Origin: Megalonaias nervosa
Taxonomy: Eukaryota; Mollusca; Bivalvia; Unionida; Unionidae
Assembly: GCA_016617855.1 (NCBI GenBank)
Contig: JAECUM010009780.1
Span: forward strand, 25,659 to 89,658
Length of the DNA: 64,000 bases
Reading direction: 5' to 3'
In this document: piece after piece, positions 56,911 through 64,000 of the stretch
Numbering within the stretch: position 1 is the stretch's first letter
How the letters are laid out: each line of letters starts with the position of its first letter
Translations under genes and position numbers: made by a program
The notes under the pieces: model-generated
Told to the model about the DNA's origin: nothing
The model's database searches: none
What the model saw: the letters and a program-made list of their open reading frames with translations, nothing else

Positions 56911-58140
56911 ATGTCAGATATTGTATCATGACAGAATGTTGTACTTGTGTTAAGGAAGAATCAGTGTAAGCCATTTGCAATCATATAACAAGAGGATAGG
57001 GTTTCTGGTTGTGTGAGTGTACTGTATAATAGGCCTTGTTATACTGTGAAAGATTTCAAATTTTGCACAGAATTCCAGTTTTTCCTATTTATTGCACCAC
57101 AGTGGTTCTGGAATAAAACAAATATATATCTGAAGAAAGAGTCTGAACTTAACTTTCTGTTTCTTTTTTTATAATTTTTTTTGTCTTTTTTTCACTCAGA
57201 TAATACCTGGTGTTCATGCCTGTAACATTTAAAGTTTTGCCAACTTGGATTGTTTTCATTTGCTAATTCCAAGTATTGAAAGTTTACACCTGTACACTCT
57301 TACACTTCCATCTGAGGGATGGGATTAACTTGACTTATAAAATTGGGTTGCCATTGAAGGAAGTAAAATACTTCTGTATGAGTAAAAGACCATGAGGAAG
57401 GACAAAAACTTGTCTGTATATTACATGTTTATGTCGAAAGGAGGTTGCTGTTATGAGAGATTTGACTTGGATAAGAAATAATGAGTTGAAAGCAGAGAAC
57501 TGACGTGTAATGGAAATTTGCTGAAACACAAGTTCATTGATCTACAATGGTTTCCAAAATCTTTCCTCACCTTGAAGAGGACTTTATATATGGTGAAGTC
57601 TGGATCAGTAGTGTATTTATTTGCAAATTTGTCCCAGTAACCTACTTTTATGGTCCATTGTTTCTCCATCAAATTCATTACTGGATCACATAACATGATA
57701 ACTTTATGCAACCTCAGAATCCAGCACTCCCGGAAATACCAAAAACATATTTCTGCTTATATAACATGAATAAATGGAACCAACTCTTACAGGTTAACTC
57801 CCCAATCTACCAGCTATGCGGTCACAGTTATACATGTATCCGGATGAGAAAATTTTGCCATATGATACGATTTCCACTGGACAATCCAGTTAAATTCTAT
57901 ACAATTTATAGCTTAAATTTATTCGTCCACATTTCGTTTTCTGTAGTACAGTAAGTCAAATGTTAACTTTAAATGGTGCATACAACTTTTTGTAAAATCC
58001 GGTGAATTTGTTGATGTTTTTGCAATTGTTGTATCGTTCATTATTGTCACATGATTTTGATCAGTAATATTCAGTTCCACCAGAAACGTATCAACTATTA
58101 CATTTCTAAGTAGTTTCGATAACACAGTTCACATTATTTG
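56911..58140. other. Intergenic AT-rich sequence
   Basis: Open frames at 57451-57711 (minus) and 57706-57954 (plus) were inspected and carry no recognised motif. No repeat family seen. Confidence 0.4.
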
Positions 58141-58369
58141 TTTTATGCACGCACTTGTACCTCTTCTTCATTACAGAGACGACAGACAGTTGCAAGAAGT
58201 GTAAAGGATTTAAGGTTGTGGAGGATGGATACAAGATGTGTCTATGCATACAATTGCTCGGTATGCACGTGTAATGCGATTGCACTTAGGTACTTGGTCC
58301 AGCGTTTCGAAAAAGCAGCTCAAAGACCGCAAAAATGAGCATGTTTACGTACACCGCACTTCGTATTCA

Positions 58370-58640
58370 TTGATTAGTCTCATGAGAGATGTTGAGATGC
58401 CCTCTCAACCACCAGTGAAGAAACAGAATAGTGCCACAACATACTGTATCCGTGAATAACGGTAGAATCATTTATTAGTCTCATGGGTGATGTCGAGATT
58501 CGCTTTTCACCCCCAACCCCCACCCATGAAGACGCAAAATAACGCTAGAATATTTGGAGAATGAAGTAGAATCGATTAGTAGTTTCATGGGTGATGTCGA
58601 GATGCCCTGTCCACCCCACCCCCATGCAGAAGCTAAAACA
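58370..58640. repeat. ~100-bp tandem repeat, 3 diverged units
   Basis: Each unit holds ATTAGTCTCATGGGTGATGT, CGAGATGCCCT, a C-rich run and AAAACA/AAAATAACGC. Spacing is about 100. Confidence 0.75.
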
Positions 58641-58645
58641 ACGCC

Positions 58646-60600
58646 TGAGTATACTGTAGGGAACGTACATGAGAAGGGGTGATTGTCGCCAGAGAATTCC
58701 CACTGGTGGTTCTCAGCAGGTTGTGTGGTCCTATTTTCGCAGGCAAGTAGGGTGGGGAGTGAGAGGAACACGGTTTCTCGTTCCCCAGGCCTTCCGTCAA
58801 TCGTCAATGATACAGCGTCACCCACGCCCTCTGGCGGCCCACCTGGGGCACTAGACTACTACTACTCGTCAGATTTGGACCAATCATTCACACAAAATGA
58901 TGGAGATTCCAAACCGTGTCAGAGGGTCCCTAGAATTCGTTATCCGAACCCCTCCATTTTCATTTTCATGAAAGAACTCACAAGCGATCCCATGAAGGAG
59001 GATGGTTTTACTCAAGAAAATCTAGTTTTTCTGCTTCTAAAGAATGACGTTAATATTACAAAAATCAAACACACACAGGACTTCAACTCTATATAGCATG
59101 AATGGCAACGAAGCCCAAGGACAGTTGAGACCTGCGATAGAGATGCGACGAGTACGTTGTCAGTCTTGACATGTTCGACTTGCATTTCCATATATTCATA
59201 TCGCCCCAGCATAAGCCCGTGAGCCGCCTCTAAGAGTTCAAAACGTCCACCGCAGCAACGGCGACGTTCCTATACTACACATCACAACAACTTTGGTACG
59301 TTTGGTTTTCGGTTCATGACTTGAACAATATTACTTTCCTCGATGCGTGGTGAATAATCAGTGTAGATAAGCCAAACCTTGTCCCTTCTAAATATTTTGG
59401 TCCATCTAGGTATGGAACCCTTTAGTACCAACTTCGCATCTTCACTTCAAACACATCAAATATATCAACTTGGTGTCTTCTTTCCCAAACTCGTTGAAAG
59501 AATCGTCCAAGCTTCGGAGAAGGCATCAACCAACACGTTGTAATTGTATGTTATGGTGACTCACCTCTTGCAAAGTGGAGGGGGAGGGGGGAATCACCAG
59601 ACGTTTGCTTCACGGTAGGGGATTACCTTCATGGGTACTCCCAATATATGGTAATATTCAAGTCTGAAACATTACTGGCCGACTCCTTATGAAGGGAAGA
59701 CAACTGCTTCATACAGAGTTGTCCATCTGATGCTTGACATTTCTTTTTCATTTTTCCCCAACCCCAGAAGCATGGACCGTACCTGCTCTTTTAGTCAGCT
59801 GGTTGGTAATGTGGGCATACACCTGCCCTTGGTTAGTTTTGATTTTGAAGATAATTAAGAAATGAGGGGCACAGACTACCAGAGCTCTGATTGCCCCACT
59901 AAGATGAAACACCAAGGTTCAGTGATCTTCTCCATTTAGTGACAGACATACCCAGACGAGTCATAATGATCTCCATTCCGTTCAGGCAGTGAGATTGCCA
60001 CTATTCCATCCATGTCTAGGGAATTCCTCTTTCACTCCTGTCTACTTTCAGGGATGTCCTGATCAAAGAGGAGTTTGGAACTTCAATCGTGGTGAGGATC
60101 GCAACACCTGAAAATCCTCTACTATGAGGACATACAAGGGGAAATCTTGCGTCGTCAATGACTGGTGTCACATCCATGACGTCACACCACTCTTAGTACC
60201 TATTCCTCGATGGCGAACTTCTTTCTCATCCTCGTGTAGACAAGAAGTTAGCCTCATTCACAATCAAGGGATACTGTTCCATAATCTCAGACACGATCAG
60301 TCTTCATGGAGGAGACGATTTTAGCCGACTTGCACTCCAATTTTGACATATCCAGATCACGCTCACTCAAATTATTCACCAGTGGAATCTCTCCTAGGTT
60401 TTCACATGGCCAAACTCGTCTAAATTAAAACTAGAAACCCAATAAACGATAATCCTGGAATTGCTTTTCAAAACAGCCACACAATTTATATCGAATTGGA
60501 TGAAGAACGCTTTTAGTGTCTATTCCAATTTTTCAAACCCATGAGCCATTTTGTCCGCAATATGTGATTTTTTTTTTAACAAGGACATTTTTGGCGAAAC
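58646..60600. other. GC-richer block of decayed coding-like sequence, unidentified
   Basis: Composition and CpG content are higher than elsewhere in the window. Frames with plausible protein texture occur on both strands (for example a 137-codon frame at 58683 on + and short segments on minus between 60420 and 59100) but are broken by stops. No domain is recognised. An old transposable element or viral-type insertion, or a pseudogene, is possible. Confidence 0.35.
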
Positions 60601-61082
60601 CTTTCTATCGGAAAAACATGCTGATCAGTCGATCAAAGTAGTATTCATTACAAAAAAATAGTAACGTGTTTTAAATGACTTATAAATTGTTCCAAAACTC
60701 AAGCTAAAATTTTACTAGAAGGAATTGTGTCCCCTGGGTCATTAAAAAAATAAAAGATGTAAATCTTTCACGGAGTACGTTTAGTGTTTCTTTTTTTATT
60801 GATCAACTCAACTACTTACAACTACTCGGATTATGACTAAACATTACCGCTGAATAAGTTGCTCTACCCACAAATTTTACAGTGTTCTCAAAATATGGAA
60901 ACAATAATAATTTTTATTAAAATAACAGTTAAGTTGGAAAAGTATTATCTTGGAACGGCCTTAGAGACCCGTGTAATACTGTTAGCGGTCTCAAATAATA
61001 CTCGAGTCTCTTGACTAATAAATAGAAAAAGTGCACCAAACTGAAACAACAGCATTTTGCAAACGAAAGTGTGTGTACATAT

Positions 61083-61088
<6 letters not shown>

Positions 61089-61152
<64 letters not shown>
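61089..61152. repeat. (AT)n microsatellite abutting the LTR
   Basis: Alternating AT ends exactly where the LTR terminus TGTTACG begins at 61153. Confidence 0.95.
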
Positions 61153-61156
<4 letters not shown>

Positions 61157-62081
61157 ACGTGTAGGCTCGTACAAAAATAACAAGAGAAAAGAGTGAAGCC
61201 AACAAGAGTTGTATATTTTAACAAAATAATTTATTTCCCTAGAAAACAATATAAAAATTGAAAATGGGACTTACGGTTTGTGAATATAATCCAAAATTTA
61301 ATCCTAAGATTGAAAAATACAAGTCCTATCACTAAACAGTTCTAATAGAATCCGGTTTCAAATCTCGATGAAATTCCAATATGGAGGCGATGACGTCAGA
61401 TGTCTGTACTGATGGTTACAGATCCTTGATTGAATCACAGTTTATATTTCCGTTAAACTCCAGAATAAATTTCCACTGAATTTCTTTCTCCAGAACTTTT
61501 TATAAAAAAGTACACTTGTTTAGTTTTCTAGAGAATAAATTATTAAATCCAAAAAACAGATGAAAAACAAAATGGCAACAACAATTAGAAACACCTTGTT
61601 CCCTCAAGGTGTTAAGAACGACTGACTAAATCTACTAGAGAGCGTCTGTTTAAAGCCGCGATTTTAGATCACATGGTACTTCACGCGATAGGCTACGTGA
61701 TTTACTAATTTGAACATCGCAATAAAAAGAATGAAAATTAGCACGTAGGCAAGAATAGCCCTATCTAAGAACCAAATTCTCACACTGAAAATATATAAAA
61801 ATAAAGCATTGTTTATTCAGACTAACACGTAGGCCGAAATGGCCTTGGCAATAGCCAATCGTTTTCGCGTAGTGTTTACAAACTCTATGAACCAAAGTGA
61901 GCTAAAAATAGTGCTAATGTAATAGCTTTTACGTTCTAAGCAAACTAAATTTACTGGAGAAAATATCGAATCCCATGAAAATAATCATTACAATAAAATG
62001 TAATGAAACAGAATTAAAATAAAAAAGAATTTTAAAATTAACACACAAGCAATTTAATATACACAAGCAATATACGTAACA
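61153..62081 (-). repeat. 3' LTR of the gypsy element, 929 bp
   Basis: The edges are TGTTACGTG at 61153 and ATACGTAACA ending at 62081, inverted ends of the TG...CA type. Immediately right on + is CTTCCCCCCCCCCCCATAAA, the inverse of a polypurine tract that primes plus-strand synthesis, which fixes the LTR/internal boundary. Confidence 0.85.
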
Positions 62082-62222
62082 CTTCCCCCCCCCCCATAAA
62101 GAAAAAGAAAGATTTATATAATAAAGCTTTCTTTTTACCATATGTAAATTATGCATGAGGTAAAATAAAATTACATAAGAAAACTCTTATGAATTATACA
62201 AAGTGTATCTGAAATAATAGCT

Positions 62223-63760
62223 CTATACGCGGGAAAGTGCATCTGCAATCAAATTGTCTTTTCCTTTGATGTGCTTGATGTTGAGATTATATTCTCGCAA
62301 AAACAAACTTCACCTTAATAATCTTTGATTTTTATTTTTCACCTTGTCGATGAAAGTAAAGGGGTTGTGATCACTATACACAAAAAACGGAGAAGGAGCT
62401 GAGCTAAAGTAAACTTCAAAATGCTGTAATGACAATATTAAAGCCAGACATTCCTTCTCGATTGTTGAGTAATTTCTTTGGTGCTTCTTTAATTTCTTAG
62501 AAAAATAGCACACTGGGTGATCAACACATTACTATCTTCTTGAATCAATACTGCTCCAATCCAGACATCACAGATAATTTAAAAGACTGACTGAAATTTG
62601 GAGCTGTGAGAACCGGCGCACTTTTCAGTATGGCGTTTAATCTATCAAAAGCCTCCTGACATTTTTCAGTCCAAAGAAACTTGCTTTTCTTACTTAACAA
62701 GTTTGTCAGGGGTTAAGCAATATTAGATAACTTGGAACAAAACTTTCGATAGTATCCGGTCATACCCAAAAATCGCATCAGTTGCTTCTTACTGACAGGC
62801 ACAGGGAATTCAGGGATAGCCTTGACTTTAGCATCAATAGGTTTAACTTGACCATGTTCCACAATATGTCTAGAAAAGTGACACAAGCACGACAAAATTC
62901 ACTTTTAGATAAATTGATTCTCAAAATTGTATCACTGAGTTTGTCGAAGAATTTCAGAATCGTGGCTAGATGTTCTTTCCAGGTGTCTTTGTAGATGATG
63001 ACATCATCAATGTAAGAATCGCAATTATCTAGACTAGAGCTAATCATATTCATCAAGCGTTGAAAAGTACTTGGGGAACCCTTCATCCCGAACGGCATTA
63101 CTTTATATTGATAGAGTCCATCTGGAGTCACAAATGCCGAAATTTCCTTTGCTCTTTCCGTTAGTGGAATTTGCAAAAATCCTTTCAGAAGGTCAAATTT
63201 GGTGAAGTACTTGTCATTTCCAATTTTATCAATACAGTCATCGATTCTTGGTAATCGAAATGAATCTGTTTCTGTCACACTGTTCACCTTCCTCTAATCA
63301 GTGCACATAGGGAAAGTTTTACCTGGTTTCGGAACAAGTGTGCATGGTGAACTCTAATCACTCTTACTGGGGTCTATGGAATCGTTCTCCAGCAAATACT
63401 GAATTTACTTTTTCAAGTATTCCTGTTTGAGAGGGTTCATCCTGTATGAGTGTTGTTTCACAGGTTTGGAATCTACAATTTCAATGTCATGAAAAATTCT
63501 GTTTGTCCTCCTAGGAATTTCTGGAAGCAAGTGCTCATATTCGAATAATAAATGCTTAAGTTCATTCCTTTCTTGTTGTTGCAAATGTAAAAGTTTCTGG
63601 TCCAGATTTTTCATAATTTCAGAATTCCAAAGATTTGTTGCTCCAAGATCAACAGTGTCGGATTGAATTTCTTCACTTACATCCTCAGTTGGTGGGACAG
63701 GTACAACTAAATTAATTGCATAATATACCTGGCTATCTCTCTCAATATACTACTACTCCA
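62223..63760 (-). pseudogene. gypsy pol remnant: reverse transcriptase and RNase H, no integrase
   Basis: The largest frame, 63287-62778, carries the RT fingers and palm, with LPRIDDCIDKI, FDLLKGFLQIPL, QYKVMPFGMKGSPSTFQRL and the catalytic YIDD box. A shifted frame, 62895-62713, holds the thumb/connection (FLGMTGYYRKF). 62513-62310 holds the RNase H start (YFSKKLKKHQRNYSTIEKE, then YSDHNPFTF). After a TGA the same frame continues to the RNase H end (KGKDNLIADALSRV) and TAG at 62223. Upstream, 63614-63405 is the pre-RT leader. At least four stops and two frameshifts make it nonfunctional. Confidence 0.92.
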
Positions 63761-64000
63761 TTCATTTATTTAGATCAGAGTACTATAATTATAATTTAAC
63801 TTATTCATTTTCTTCTTTACTTTCTAAGGGCCGTAAAATCCAATTTGAAGAAAATTTTGAAGAATGAGCAAGAGAGAATGAACTCTATTACAAGACTCAA
63901 AACTTCTCTCAATTAAAGTTCTGTGAAACCACAATTTCACTTTTGACTTGAATTGCTGAGCCCCAGATTCAAGCATAACTAGCTGGAAATTTCCAGACAT

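Larger units (their letters stand above)
61153..64000 (-). mobile_element. Ty3/gypsy LTR retrotransposon, 3' part, defective
   Basis: Order on the minus strand: protease/RT leader and reverse transcriptase (about 63760-62700), RNase H (to 62223), a short spacer, a polypurine tract (about 62099-62082), and the 3' LTR (62081-61153). The 5' LTR and gag would lie beyond the window. There are several stops and frameshifts, and no integrase occurs between RNase H and the polypurine tract. A fossil, internally deleted copy. Confidence 0.9.

Noticed and set aside
56633..56980. 115-codon minus-strand gene
   Set aside because: It is produced by a 47-bp tandem unit without stops, and no motif is seen.
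62223..63400. Mutation bias (TGG to stop) in gypsy pol as a sign of cytidine deamination
   Set aside because: Only two of the stops fit a Trp-to-stop change at expected Trp positions, which is too few to claim an editing signature.

Overview
This is eukaryotic, AT-rich, repeat-dense DNA. One gene is recognised with certainty: CEP41 (TSGA14), a ciliary/centrosomal protein with a rhodanese-like domain. It lies on the + strand, and eight phase-consistent coding exons span 25655-52018. The first roughly 48 codons are not found and are probably encoded upstream. A ciliary gene, multi-kilobase introns, many tRNA-derived SINEs, minisatellite-bearing elements and a THAP/YqaJ-type DNA transposon together suggest an invertebrate metazoan, most likely a mollusc. 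That placement is inference, since nothing in the window identifies the species.

Layout. 1-25.6 kb (upstream of the first recognised exon, or a very large intron) holds tandem repeats, SINEs of at least two families, and a 2.28 kb ISL2EU-like DNA transposon at 8184-10461. That transposon keeps fragments of both of its genes. There is also a three-layer nest at 23.5-25.4 kb: a 41-bp tandem array is split by a pogo/Tigger-like element, which itself carries a small hAT-like foldback MITE. 25.6-52.0 kb is CEP41. Its introns hold two minisatellite-core elements (25.9 and 38.0 kb), a 67-bp satellite with higher-order structure (28.1-29.4 kb), a 473-bp TIR MITE (30.2 kb), a 46-bp array, long (AT)n tracts, a 37-bp array interrupted by a SINE, and further SINEs. 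52.0-58.1 kb is mostly plain AT-rich intergenic or 3' UTR sequence with two palindromic elements and short arrays. 58.1-60.6 kb is a GC-richer block with decayed, unidentified coding-like sequence. 61.15-64.0 kb is the 3' end of a defective minus-strand Ty3/gypsy retrotransposon: LTR, polypurine tract, RNase H and reverse transcriptase remnants, and no integrase.

CEP41 is the only host gene whose function can be stated, so no gene-gene cooperation can be read here. The rest is mobile-element biology. The points most worth following are the two-gene ISL2EU derivative, the satellite that seems to have grown inside a palindromic element, SINE tails that have become long microsatellites, and the nested insertions whose empty sites can be rebuilt from the surrounding arrays. 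Exon boundaries were set by splice motifs, reading phase and similarity to the known CEP41 protein as recalled. No alignment or search was run.
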